Positions 41,246 through 50,620 of a DNA stretch of 64,000 bases are shown here, one piece after another. The stretch spans positions 62,001-126,000 of the forward strand of contig NZ_JBEWZI010000007.1 of assembly GCF_040566545.1 (NCBI RefSeq), written 5' to 3'. Source of the stretch: Uliginosibacterium flavum (GTDB lineage Bacteria > Pseudomonadota > Gammaproteobacteria > Burkholderiales > Rhodocyclaceae). The notes below the pieces were generated by a model. That model saw nothing but the letters and a program-made list of their open reading frames with translations, was not told where the DNA came from and ran no database searches. How positions within the stretch are numbered: the first letter of the stretch is position 1; the number at the start of each line of letters is the position of its first letter. A program made the position numbers and the translations under genes.

Positions 41246-42574
41246 ATGATCTTCGACACCGCAACAGCCGTCGCGCCACGCCCTGTAGCCATCGACAATC
41301 TGGCGGTTCCGGGCCTGCCGGACCGGGCCACCTTTCTGCGCCGCCTGGAGATGGCGATCCGCACGGCTGAGCGCCAGAATTCGAGCTTCGCTGTGCTGCT
41401 GTTGGACGCCGGGCTGAGCCCGGATGACGGTCTGCTCGATCTGAGCCTGCTCAACAAAGCTGCCATCGCAATTCGCGCCACGGTGCGCCTGAGCGACACG
41501 GTGGCCTTTCTCAGCGGCTGTGAATTCGCGGTCTTGCTCAGCGTCGGCAACGAAGAAGGCGCGATGCGCGTCGCTGGCAAGATCATCAGCACCCTGGGTG
41601 AAATGATGGGGCTGGAAACGCCACCGGATGTGGCCGTCGGCGTCGCCATGTTTTCCGCCCATGGCAAAACCGGCGAGGCGCTGCTGCGTGCCGCCGAGGG
41701 GGCGCTGTATCAGGCACGCCGGAGCAATCGGGACATCATGCTGGCGGTGCGGGCCGAAGTACTGTCCGACGAATTCTTCGCCGAACTGGAAGAACGCATT
41801 GGCACGGCCATCGAGCAGGACGAGTTCGTGCTGCACTTCCAGCCCGTCGTGAAGTTGCAAACCGGCCTGCCGGTGAGCACAGAGGCGCTAGCGCGCTGGC
41901 ATCACCCGGAGCTGGGCTTGATGCGCCCGGCCGAATTCCTGCACCTGGCGGAAAGCGAAGGCAATGTCGAGGCGCTCAGCCTGCGTTTGACCGACCGTGC
42001 CCTGAATCAGGCGCGCATCTGGCGCGAACGCGGCATGTCATTGTCGCTGTCGCTGAACATCTCGACCGCCCTGCTTGAATGTGCAGACCTCGACCAGAAA
42101 ATCCTCTCACGCCTGCACACCCTGGCGCTGGAGCCGCGCTCACTGACCCTGGAGTTGCGCGATGAAGGCCTGTCCAGCCTCTCGCCGACGGCGACGAAAT
42201 CCTTGTTCAGCCTGGCCTCGGCCGGCGTGTGTTTGTCGATTGATGACTTCGGCCGTGGTGCCGGCGCCTTGCGTAGCCTGCGCGATCTGCCTGTGCAGGA
42301 ATTCAAGATCGACGCAGAATTTTCCGCCCAGGTCTGCCGCAGCGAAGCGGACGCGGCGATTGTCGCCTCGCTCGTCACCCTGGGCCGCAAGCTCGGCAAA
42401 GTGGTCATCGCCAAAGGCATCGAAAGCGAAGAAGTGCGCCAGAAACTGTGCGATCTGGGCTGCGAGTATGGGCAGGGCTTCCACTTCGCCCAGGCGCTGG
42501 ACGCCAGCGAACTGGAAAACTGGTGCGAAAACCGCCTGATTTCCAGCATCCTTGAAGAACCTCGCGCAGTCTGA
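41246..42574 (+). CDS. degenerate GGDEF-EAL protein
   Basis: This 442-residue cytoplasmic protein has an N-terminal GGDEF domain (about 20-170) and an EAL domain (about 195-430), the families that make and break cyclic di-GMP. The GGDEF signature is SGCEF (residues 90-94), so no cyclase activity is expected. The EAL domain keeps EALARW, the Asn of LSLNIS, IDDFG and KID, but the usual AEGVET reads AKGIES, with Lys (about residue 390) in place of a conserved active-site Glu. It is probably a c-di-GMP-binding or signalling pseudo-enzyme. No sensor domain. Start at 41246 since the upstream frame is not protein-like. Confidence 0.88.
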   Translation: MIFDTATAVAPRPVAIDNLAVPGLPDRATFLRRLEMAIRTAERQNSSFAVLLLDAGLSPDDGLLDLSLLNKAAIAIRATVRLSDTVAFLSGCEFAVLLSVGNEEGAMRVAGKIISTLGEMMGLETPPDVAVGVAMFSAHGKTGEALLRAAEGALYQARRSNRDIMLAVRAEVLSDEFFAELEERIGTAIEQDEFVLHFQPVVKLQTGLPVSTEALARWHHPELGLMRPAEFLHLAESEGNVEALSLRLTDRALNQARIWRERGMSLSLSLNISTALLECADLDQKILSRLHTLALEPRSLTLELRDEGLSSLSPTATKSLFSLASAGVCLSIDDFGRGAGALRSLRDLPVQEFKIDAEFSAQVCRSEADAAIVASLVTLGRKLGKVVIAKGIESEEVRQKLCDLGCEYGQGFHFAQALDASELENWCENRLISSILEEPRAV

Positions 42575-42620
42575 GTCTTCAGGCAGGCCATCCGAAGACG
42601 CCCGCCAGACAAGGATGTAC

Positions 42621-42658
42621 AAGGGGCCTGCCGCGCGAGCGGCAGGCCCCTTGGTTTT
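42621..42658. terminator. bidirectional terminator, copy 1 of a duplicated hairpin
   Basis: AAGGGGCCTGCCG-CGCGAG-CGGCAGGCCCCTT followed by GGTTTT. It lies between the convergent GGDEF-EAL and protease genes. The same hairpin with identical stem recurs at 45329-45367. Confidence 0.85.
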
Positions 42659-42678
42659 CAGAGGCATTCGCCAGAACG

Positions 42679-45174
42679 TCAGGGGCTGGCAGCGGTATTC
42701 AAGGTCGGTGCCATCGAAAAGTCGAGTCCAGTCAAATTGCTGCCAATTTCGAAGGTCTGCCCATTACCCGGGTAGTCGCCGCAGGCTTCGCCCGCTTCGC
42801 AGAAACGCCCGTCGTTATCCAGATCCGTGCTGGCACTCAGCACATAGGTGCCGCCGCGCATGCTGGTCAGGCTCCATGTGTAGCGCCCGCCGCTGACGTC
42901 GACGCGCTGCATGTAAACCGTGTTAGTTGCGAGATTGGTGGCACGTACCCACACGGCCCCCAGCGTGGCGGCTGGGTTGGTGCTGGCAGAGAGCTTGGTC
43001 ACGCTCAGCGGCACGGTAAAGCTTCGTGCTGAAGTCTTGACCGTCAGCACCGGATAACTGAAGCCAGCCGGCAATAACTTACGGTCAACGCTGATCGTGT
43101 AATCGCCAATTTTGGTCACGGCATCGACGCTGACGGCAGCCTTGATCGTGATGGCCGGACTGCTGGCCACGATGCTGCTCACGGTTTCGCTGCTGCTCGC
43201 AGTAAGGGCCAGTTTCAGCGTGGTACTGCTCTGGCCACTGCCGAAATTGATTGAGGCAGGCAATGGTACGACTGCGCCGGGAATACTGCCGCCGGAGGCT
43301 AGCGCATAGGCTTCGTCGACGCTCTTGCGTGCATTGATCAGGCCCTGACCAAAATCATCGTCACGCCCGGGAACGCCCAGATCATCGGTCAGACGCCCGG
43401 TGGCGATCAGCGTGTCGACTTGTGCCACAGTGAGCGACGGTGCAACGTAGCGCATCAGCGCTATGACGCCGGCAACGTGCGGCGAAGCAAACGAGGTCCC
43501 ACTCCATCCAAAGAAGGAAGGAGAGCTAGTGGCAAAATCGTATGTCGTACTGTAGACATAGCCACTGGCATCGCCGCCGGGCGCGGTCAACGTCAGCGCA
43601 GGGCCGTAAGCAGAGTATTTCCAGCGATCCGTGAAGATCCTGGTTGCGCCAACCGAGATAACACCAGGACAACTTGCCGGGCTGGCGACGATGGGTGGCG
43701 TCTCTTTTGGGGCGGTCGTATTACCCGCAGACGCTACGATGACCACGTTCTGGGCGCGAGCCTGGGCGACGACCTCTGCATAGGCTGCCGAGCACGCCGC
43801 TCCAGTTCCCCAGCTCATGTTGATTACATCAGCCTTGCGCGCAGGCAGTGTGCCGGAACTGTTGCTCAGGCCGGCTGCATAGCGAATCGCCTGGATCGCA
43901 TGATACGCTGTGTCCCCATATCGAATGGGCATCAGCAGGGACATCGGCGCAACGCCTGTGCCATACAAGCCATTATTGGCGACAGCCGACGTAATGCCGC
44001 CAACGAAAGTGCCGTGAAAATTCGAGAGGCTCAGATCATCGGCCCCCGGACCGGTTTTGCTTTCGGTAAATGTATAGGGACTGACAATCTGGGGCTGCAA
44101 ATCCGGATGGGTTGTCACGAACCCATTGTCGATCACCGCCACGATGGGGCGCAGGTTGGCACTGATACCGAAGCTGTTGATGCGGTCCATCGCGTCCGGC
44201 AGGTTGATCTGGTTGTAATGCCAAAACTGATCCGGGTAGTGCGGATCGCTGGGGGCGTAGCTGGCAAAGCGCTCCATCCGTAAGTTCGGCTCGACGTAAG
44301 CGTACTTGCCGCTGGCCATCAGTTCTTTTGCGTAGCGCAGGGTGCTTACGGCTTGCTCGATGTCCATATCGCGGCTATCGAACGATTGAGTCGTCAGGCC
44401 TGTACTGGCAATGGCCAAGCTACTGGACGGAACGCTCAACAGCTTGGGACTGGTGCTCGTCGCTGCTTGTACGGCCTGTACGCTCAGCGGCCCCGGAAGC
44501 ACACGGTTTTTCTCGATTTCCTTGGCGATCAGCTCTCCGTTGACGAACAGCGCTGTGCTGCTCATGCCATTGGTACAAGTCGTACCATCATTGGCGGCGC
44601 TGATGTGCAAGGTGTACATGGCTGCGCCTTTGACGATCCAGGGCATGACGTAATAGCTGCCGTCCTTCGTGATGGCAATGCATTCGCGACGGCTGCCGGA
44701 ACTGGACGCGCCGACCGGCACGGCGGATGCCGAACTGACGTCTAACAACAGCAAATCGATGTCGTTATCGCTCGTATTGCTGTCAAAGCTCAACTCGATG
44801 ACCTGACCCGCGACCAGACTGGCCTTGTAGATGTCCTGCAGATCGCCCGCCGCGGAGGTCTTACCTGCAGGCCCCCTGCCTTGCTGGCGGAGATAGCCCG
44901 CCAAATGCACCGGCGTACTGAGGCTCTGGGCGGTGGCATTCGTATCATTGCTGGCCCAGCCGACCTGCGCCGGATCGTTGGAGTCACTATCGACAGCCGC
45001 GGTGTCGGGCAAGGTCACCGTGCCACTGATCGTGTAACGCGGAGTCCCGTCTGAGCCAACGCTTGGGTCACTCACTCCAGCGCTGCCTCCGCCTCCACCG
45101 CCCCCGCCACATGCCGCCAAGGCCAGCAACAAAGCAATCAAGCCAGTACGCTTACGAGAAAAGGTGAGTCTCAT
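42679..45174 (-). CDS. S8 subtilisin-family lipoprotein protease, copy 2
   Basis: This is an 831-residue paralogue of copy 1. Lipobox LAAC (Cys22), eight-glycine linker, pre-peptidase-like beta domain (about 115-192), propeptide-like region, S8 domain with Asp349 (VIDNG), His387 (FHGTFVGG) and Ser561 (GTSFASPHVAG), oxyanion Asn in SAGNT, then the same Ig-like and STDLDNDGRFCEAGEAC segments at the C-terminus. The ATG at 45174 is chosen over one ten codons earlier because of GAGGG upstream and the lipoprotein signal. It lies in tandem with the broken copy 3, with matching upstream and downstream sequences. Confidence 0.93.
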   Translation of the reverse strand: MRLTFSRKRTGLIALLLALAACGGGGGGGGSAGVSDPSVGSDGTPRYTISGTVTLPDTAAVDSDSNDPAQVGWASNDTNATAQSLSTPVHLAGYLRQQGRGPAGKTSAAGDLQDIYKASLVAGQVIELSFDSNTSDNDIDLLLLDVSSASAVPVGASSSGSRRECIAITKDGSYYVMPWIVKGAAMYTLHISAANDGTTCTNGMSSTALFVNGELIAKEIEKNRVLPGPLSVQAVQAATSTSPKLLSVPSSSLAIASTGLTTQSFDSRDMDIEQAVSTLRYAKELMASGKYAYVEPNLRMERFASYAPSDPHYPDQFWHYNQINLPDAMDRINSFGISANLRPIVAVIDNGFVTTHPDLQPQIVSPYTFTESKTGPGADDLSLSNFHGTFVGGITSAVANNGLYGTGVAPMSLLMPIRYGDTAYHAIQAIRYAAGLSNSSGTLPARKADVINMSWGTGAACSAAYAEVVAQARAQNVVIVASAGNTTAPKETPPIVASPASCPGVISVGATRIFTDRWKYSAYGPALTLTAPGGDASGYVYSTTYDFATSSPSFFGWSGTSFASPHVAGVIALMRYVAPSLTVAQVDTLIATGRLTDDLGVPGRDDDFGQGLINARKSVDEAYALASGGSIPGAVVPLPASINFGSGQSSTTLKLALTASSSETVSSIVASSPAITIKAAVSVDAVTKIGDYTISVDRKLLPAGFSYPVLTVKTSARSFTVPLSVTKLSASTNPAATLGAVWVRATNLATNTVYMQRVDVSGGRYTWSLTSMRGGTYVLSASTDLDNDGRFCEAGEACGDYPGNGQTFEIGSNLTGLDFSMAPTLNTAASP

Positions 45175-45328
45175 CGGAAATACCCTCAGTGAATGTGCAG
45201 GCAAGACCGCATATTGGCATAACCCTTACAGCATTGCGGATAACGCCCGTATAGTCATATTCGGGTCCATACGCGCGGCTTAACTCTGCGAACAGGCATA
45301 CGAAGACGCCCGCCCAGCAAGAATGTAC

Positions 45329-45367
45329 AAGGGGCCTGCCGCGCGAGCGGCAGGCCCCTTGGTTTTT
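45329..45367. terminator. bidirectional terminator, copy 2 of the duplicated hairpin
   Basis: Stem identical to 42621-42652, followed by GGTTTTT. It lies 22 bases beyond the stop of the truncated protease copy 3. Confidence 0.85.
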
Positions 45368-45388
45368 AAGCTGGCGGCTGGCGGATCT

Positions 45389-47468
45389 TCAAGGAGTGGC
45401 AGCGGTATTCAAAGTTGGCGCCATCGAGAAATCAAGCCCAGTCAAATTGCTTCCAAGCATGAAGGACTGCCCGTTACCCGGAGAATCACCGCAAACTTCG
45501 CCCCCATTGCAATACACACCATCATTGTTCAGGTCCGTACTGGCACTCAGCACCCAAAGCCCTCCCGTCATACCCGTCAGACTCCAGCTGTAACGCCCGC
45601 CGCTGACATTGACACGCTGCAGCTTCGTAGTGCCCGTAACAAGGTTGCTTGCCCGTACCCACACCGCGCCCACGGTGGCGCTTGGGCTGGTACTGATAGA
45701 GAGCTTGATTACACTCAAGGGCACAGTGAACGTCCGTGCCGAGGTCGTCACGGTCAGTACCAGATAACTGAAGCCGAGCGGCAATAACCTGCGGTCAACA
45801 CTGATCGTGTAATCCCCAAGTTTTGTCGTGGCATTGACGCCAGCGGCGGCCGTAACCGTGATAGCCGGACTGCTGGCAACGATACTGCTCACCGTTTCGC
45901 TGCTACTGGCGGTAAGTGCTAGTTTCAGCATGGTGCTGCTCATGCCACTGCCAAAATTGATCGACGCGGGTAGCGGCACCACTGCACCGGGAATGCTGCC
46001 GCCGGACGCGAGGGCATACGCTTCATTGACGGCCTTGCTTGCGTTGATGAGGCCTTGCCCAAATTCGTCATCGCGCCCCGCCACACCCAGATCATCGGTC
46101 AGGCGTCCAGTGGTGATTAAGGTATCGACTTGTGCAACGGTGATGCCCGGGGCAACGTAGCGCATCAGGGCCAGCGCACCGGCGACGTGTGGGGCCGAAA
46201 ATGAGGTCCCATAGTTTGCCCCGAACCCGTCCATCCATCCATTGATACTCGGAACAGAATAAATCGTGAATACGGCTTCATTCAGATTATCCCTGTGATC
46301 GTAATAACCTCCTGGTGCGGTAAGCGTCAGGCCAGGACCGTAAGCCGAATAGCCAGCCCGGTTTTTTCTGATATCGAGAGCACCCACGGAAATCACCCCT
46401 GGGCAGCTGGCTACAGAGGAAACAACAGGCGGGGTGATCTTTCCCGCTCTGGTATTGCCTGCTGCAGCGACCACCAGCACATTGTTTGCGCGGGCTTGGC
46501 TGATAGCGTCTGCCAGTTGCTGCGGGCATTCGCCACCAGAACCCCAGCTCATGTTGATGACATCCGCCTTGTGCGAAGGAAGCTTCCCGGAACTATTCGG
46601 CAGTCCCGCCGCGTACAGGATGCCCTGAACGGACTGCGCCGTCGTGTCGTCTTCACGGATCGCCATGATCCGCGCCATCGGAGCAACCCCGGAGCCATAC
46701 AAATTATTGTTGGCCTTAGCGGCAACCACGCCGGCGACCATGGTGCCATGGCCGCAGTGGTCAAGTTTGCCGGGCAACTGACACTCCGCTTCGGTCCTGT
46801 AATCGTCGCCTCCAGTTCCCGTGTAGCTGGCGGTAAAGGTGTAGGCGTCCACGATCTGGCCCTGAAGATCGGGGTGACTAGATCTGACCCCATTGTCAAT
46901 GACAGCAACGACGGGTGCAGGGTTGCTGCCTGTGCCAATTGCGGCAATTTTCGCCATCGCGGCGGTAAGGTTTATCTGGTTGTAGTGCCAAGCCTGATCG
47001 CTGTAATTTGGATCATTTGGCGGGAAGGCAGAAAACCGTTCGATGCGGAAATTGGGTTCTACGTAGGCATACTTTCCGCTGGCCATCAGCTCTTTGGCAT
47101 AACGCAACAAACCCATGGCCTGCTGGATATCCACATCACGCGGATCAGCGCTAGCCTGCGTAGACAACCCCGCCAGACTGGCTTGCATGGCGCTAGTCGG
47201 CACACTCAACAGCTTCGGGATGTTGCTCGTGGCTTGCATCGCCTGCGTCCCGAAACGGCCAGACGGAACAACGCTCTTCACGCTCTCCTTGACCACCAGC
47301 TCGCCTGATACGAACAGCACCGAACTACTCATACCGTTCACACAGCTCGCGCCGTCGCTGGCAGCACTGATGTGCAGGGTGTACATTGCTGCACCCTTGA
47401 CGATCCATGGCATGACGTAATAGCTGCCGTCCTTCGTAACTGCGCTTACGAGAAAAGGTGAGTCTCAT
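45389..47468 (-). pseudogene. S8 protease copy 3, broken by an internal 5' deletion
   Basis: The start region of copy 2 is present (ATG at 47468 encoding MRLTFSRKR), but after CGTAAGC the sequence jumps to the equivalent of residue 167 of copy 2 (VTKDGSYYVMPWIVKG). About 158 codons are missing, including the lipobox, glycine linker and much of the beta domain, and the join is out of frame. The remaining frame (674 codons from an internal ATG at 47413) still holds an intact triad: VIDNG, GHGTMVAG, GTSFSAPHVAG. It lacks any export signal, so even if translated it would stay in the cytoplasm. Closest relative is copy 2. Confidence 0.85.
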
Positions 47469-47632
47469 CGGAAATTCCCTCAGTGGATATGCATACAAAA
47501 CCGCATACTGGCATAACCATAACGGCATTACGGACAATGCCCGTTTATTCACTTCCTGCCCCGCCTATTCGGGTCTACGCGCGCGACTTCAGTACGCGAA
47601 CAGGCTTATGAAGAAGTCCGCCCAGCAAAAAT

Positions 47633-47668
47633 AAGGGCCCTACCGCACAAGCGGCAGGGCCCTTTGGC
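47633..47668. terminator. hairpin terminator between protease copy 3 and xylH
   Basis: AAGGGCCCTACCG-CACAAG-CGGCAGGGCCCTTT with T-runs on both sides (ATTTTTG on the minus strand). It is a diverged third version of the hairpin at 42621 and 45329 and now ends the xylFGH operon. Confidence 0.8.
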
Positions 47669-47688
47669 TTTTGGAAAAATCTTCTAGA

Positions 47689-48834
47689 TCACCGCTCGCT
47701 GCTGCCCGACATCACGTCGATCCACACCGCCAGCAACAGGATCGAGCCCTTGACGATCATCTGCCAGTAGCTCTCCACGCTGAGCATGGACATGCCATTG
47801 TCAAGACTCGCCATGATCAGCGCACCGATGATGGCGCCGAGCACGGTGCCGGAGCCGCCGCGCATCGAGGTGCCACCGATGAAGCAGGAGGCGATGGCGT
47901 CCAGTTCGCCCATGTTGCCCGAGGACGGCGAGCCAGCGGCCATGCGCGCCGTGTTGGTCAGGCCAGCCAGCGCGCACATCAGGCCCATCAGGCCAAACAG
48001 GGCCATCTTCACCAGGCGCGTATTCACGCCGGATAAACGCGTCGCCTCCAGATTGGAGCCGACCGCGTAGATGCGCCGGCCGAAGACGGTATTGCGCGCC
48101 AAAAAGGAGAAGCCGCCGAGGATCACCAGCATGATCAACACCGGCAGCGGGATGCCTTCGTAACTATTCAGGGCTTCGACAAATCCGCCGATGATCAGAC
48201 CGATGACGATCAGCTTGACCGCCTCCTGCCACAGCGGCGGTACGGCCAGCTGGTAACGCTGGCGATTCGCGCGGCTGCGCCACATCAACACGCCCTGCAA
48301 CACGAACAGGGCCGCACCCAGCACATAGCCCGCCACCACCGGCAGATAGCTCTGACCAAACGCGACGAAACCCTCGGATTCGATGGCAATCGTCGAGCCA
48401 TTCGTGACCGCCAGCAGGATGCCGCGAAAGATCAGCATGCCGGCCAGACCGACGATGAAGGACGGCACGCGCAGATAGGCCACCCAGTAACCGTTGAACA
48501 AGCCCAGCAGCAAACCCAGCGCCAGCACGATGGCAAAATTCAGCGCCACCGGCAGATGGAAGGACGTATCGAGCACCGCCGCCACACCACCCAACAGGCC
48601 GAGCAGCGAGCCGACCGACAGATCAATCTCGCCGGCGATGATCACGAAGACCATGCCGGAGGCGAGCATGCCGGTGATCGCCATCTGGCGCAGCAGGTTG
48701 GCAAAGTTACGCGAGGTCAGGAAGGCGCCGTCACTCTGCCAGGTGAAGAAAGACCAGATCGCGGCAATCGCCAGCAGCAGGGCGAGGATCTTGTAGCGGG
48801 AGAAGACCTGCTGAATATCGCGGAGAATCGTCAT
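47689..48834 (-). CDS. xylH: xylose ABC transporter permease
   Basis: This is a 381-residue inner-membrane permease with about ten hydrophobic helices, of the ribose/xylose (CUT2) family. Typical segments: MAITGMLASGMVFVIIAGEIDLSVGSLLGLLGG, VPSFIVGLAGMLIFRGI, YAVGSNLEATRLSGVN, and GSGTVLGAIIGALIMASLDNGM. Together with XylF and XylG it imports D-xylose. Last gene of the leftward xylFGH operon, 73 bases after xylG, with a terminator just beyond. Confidence 0.94.
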   Translation of the reverse strand: MTILRDIQQVFSRYKILALLLAIAAIWSFFTWQSDGAFLTSRNFANLLRQMAITGMLASGMVFVIIAGEIDLSVGSLLGLLGGVAAVLDTSFHLPVALNFAIVLALGLLLGLFNGYWVAYLRVPSFIVGLAGMLIFRGILLAVTNGSTIAIESEGFVAFGQSYLPVVAGYVLGAALFVLQGVLMWRSRANRQRYQLAVPPLWQEAVKLIVIGLIIGGFVEALNSYEGIPLPVLIMLVILGGFSFLARNTVFGRRIYAVGSNLEATRLSGVNTRLVKMALFGLMGLMCALAGLTNTARMAAGSPSSGNMGELDAIASCFIGGTSMRGGSGTVLGAIIGALIMASLDNGMSMLSVESYWQMIVKGSILLLAVWIDVMSGSSER

Positions 48835-48907
48835 TTCGCCATGCCTTATGAATTTCTGGAATAGTCTCCACCGCAGTAACGCGGCAGCTTTTGGGTTTAC
48901 TCAATCC

Positions 48908-50458
48908 TCAGAACACAGCACTCAGTACTTCGGCATCGGCCTTGCCGATCGCCGCCGCCATCACGGTTTCCTGCGTCAAACCGTCATTGACGAAATCGCC
49001 GCGCAGCTGGCCTTCACCAATGACCAGCACACGGTCGCTGACGCCCAGCACTTCCGGCAACTCGGAACTGACCATGATGATGGACATGCCTTCCTTGACC
49101 AGCTCCATCATCAGCTTATAGATCTCGTACTTGGCACCCACATCCACACCGCGCGTTGGCTCATCGAGGATCAGCACGCGCGGTTGCGGCAACAGCATCT
49201 TGGCCAGCACGGCCTTCTGCTGGTTGCCGCCAGACAGACCTTGAATCGGCAGCAGCGGCGTAGCGGTCTTGATGCGCATGCGGCTGATCATCTGCTCGAT
49301 GGTCTGCATCTCGGCCGCCTCGTCGATGACGCCGTACTTGCTGAATTTCTGCAGCACCGACAGGGTGATGTTGTAGCCCACGCCGAGCAAGGGCACGATG
49401 CCGTGGCGCTTGCGATCTTCCGGCACCAGACACAGGCCGGCCTGGACGGCGGCCTGCGGCGAATCTATTTTCAGCACCTGGCCATCCAGCACCACGGTCG
49501 CCTCGTAACGGCCCGGATAGCAGCCGAAGATGGCCATCGCCAACTCGGTGCGCCCGGCGCCAACCAAGCCGGCCACGCCGAGGATTTCGCCCTTGCGCAG
49601 CTTGAAGGAGATGTTGTCGACCTTCTTGCGCGCCGGGTTGTCGACGTCGAAACAGGTGACATTGCGCGCCTCGAAGATCACCTCGCCGATGAAATGTTCT
49701 TCACGCGGAAACAGGTTCTTGATCTCACGCCCGACCATCAGGGTGATGATCTGATCGACCGACAAATCGCCCATCGGCCGCGTCGCCACATGCGTGCCGT
49801 CACGGATCACGCTGATGCTGTCGCACACGGCGGCGATCTCGTCGAGCTTGTGCGAAATCATCACGCAGGCCACGCCTTTTTTCTTCAGCGCCAAGATGAT
49901 GTCGAGCAGGATCGCCGTCTCGGTCTTGGTGAGCGAGGAGGTCGGCTCGTCAAGGATCAGCAGACGCGCCTTCTTGTTCAAGGCCTTGGCAATTTCGATC
50001 AATTGCTGATGACCACCGCCGTATTGCGACACGGGCAAAGCGACATTCACTTCGGGCATCTTCAGCTCGGCCATCAACTCGGCTGCGCGCTGATACATCG
50101 CGGAATAATTGAGCACACCGCCGAGCCCGGTAATTTCATTGCCGAGGAAGATGTTCTCGGCTACCGACAGGTGCGGCACCAGCATCAATTCCTGATGGAT
50201 GATGACGATGCCGGCCGCCTCGGTTTCGCGGATGTTGCGCGCGCGCAGGGGTTTGCCATCCCACAGGATGTTGCCTTCCCAGGTGCCATACGGATACACG
50301 GCGGAGAGGACTTTCATCAGGGTCGACTTGCCGGCGCCGTTCTCGCCGCACAGACCGACGCATTCGCCCGGGCGCACGGCCAGATCGATGCCGTCCAGCG
50401 CCTTCACGCCGGAGAAGGCTTTGACGATGCCCTGCATTTGGAGCAGATATTCGGCCAC
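48908..50458 (-). CDS. xylG: xylose ABC transporter ATP-binding protein
   Basis: This 516-residue protein has two fused ABC ATPase domains, as in all CUT2 sugar importers. First half: Walker A GENGAGKST near residue 38, signature-like QYGGGHQQLIEIAKAL, Walker B LLILDEPTSSL. Second half: degenerate Walker A GLVGAGRTEL, proper signature LSGGNQQKAVLAK, Walker B VLILDEPTRGVD. YPYGTWEGNILWDG is characteristic of XylG. It starts with GTG at 50458, three bases after GGAGGAT; the longer frame is spacer. Cytoplasmic motor of the xylose importer. Confidence 0.94.
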   Translation of the reverse strand: MAEYLLQMQGIVKAFSGVKALDGIDLAVRPGECVGLCGENGAGKSTLMKVLSAVYPYGTWEGNILWDGKPLRARNIRETEAAGIVIIHQELMLVPHLSVAENIFLGNEITGLGGVLNYSAMYQRAAELMAELKMPEVNVALPVSQYGGGHQQLIEIAKALNKKARLLILDEPTSSLTKTETAILLDIILALKKKGVACVMISHKLDEIAAVCDSISVIRDGTHVATRPMGDLSVDQIITLMVGREIKNLFPREEHFIGEVIFEARNVTCFDVDNPARKKVDNISFKLRKGEILGVAGLVGAGRTELAMAIFGCYPGRYEATVVLDGQVLKIDSPQAAVQAGLCLVPEDRKRHGIVPLLGVGYNITLSVLQKFSKYGVIDEAAEMQTIEQMISRMRIKTATPLLPIQGLSGGNQQKAVLAKMLLPQPRVLILDEPTRGVDVGAKYEIYKLMMELVKEGMSIIMVSSELPEVLGVSDRVLVIGEGQLRGDFVNDGLTQETVMAAAIGKADAEVLSAVF

Positions 50459-50479
50459 ACATCCTCCAGGAGCCGCTTG

Positions 50480-50596
50480 CAGCTTTCCTCTGCAGCATGC
50501 ATGCCGCGAGAGGCAGGCGGGGCGCCGGTCTTCAGGCACCCCTTTTCAAGATCATGGCTCGTAGGGCAGGTTAGCGGCTCGCCGCGTAACCCGCCG
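50480..50596. repeat. two dispersed repeats in the xylF-xylG spacer
   Basis: TTGCAGCTTTCCTCTGCAGCATGCATGCCGCGAGAGG is a diverged dispersed repeat; next to it 50559-50596 is a GTAGGGCAGGTTAGCGG...CCGCGTAACCCGCC palindrome related to 14284-14387. The spacer is within an operon, so a hairpin here could lower xylGH relative to xylF. Confidence 0.6.
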
Positions 50597-50620
50597 TCAT
50601 CATCACACGCCAGCTCAGAC

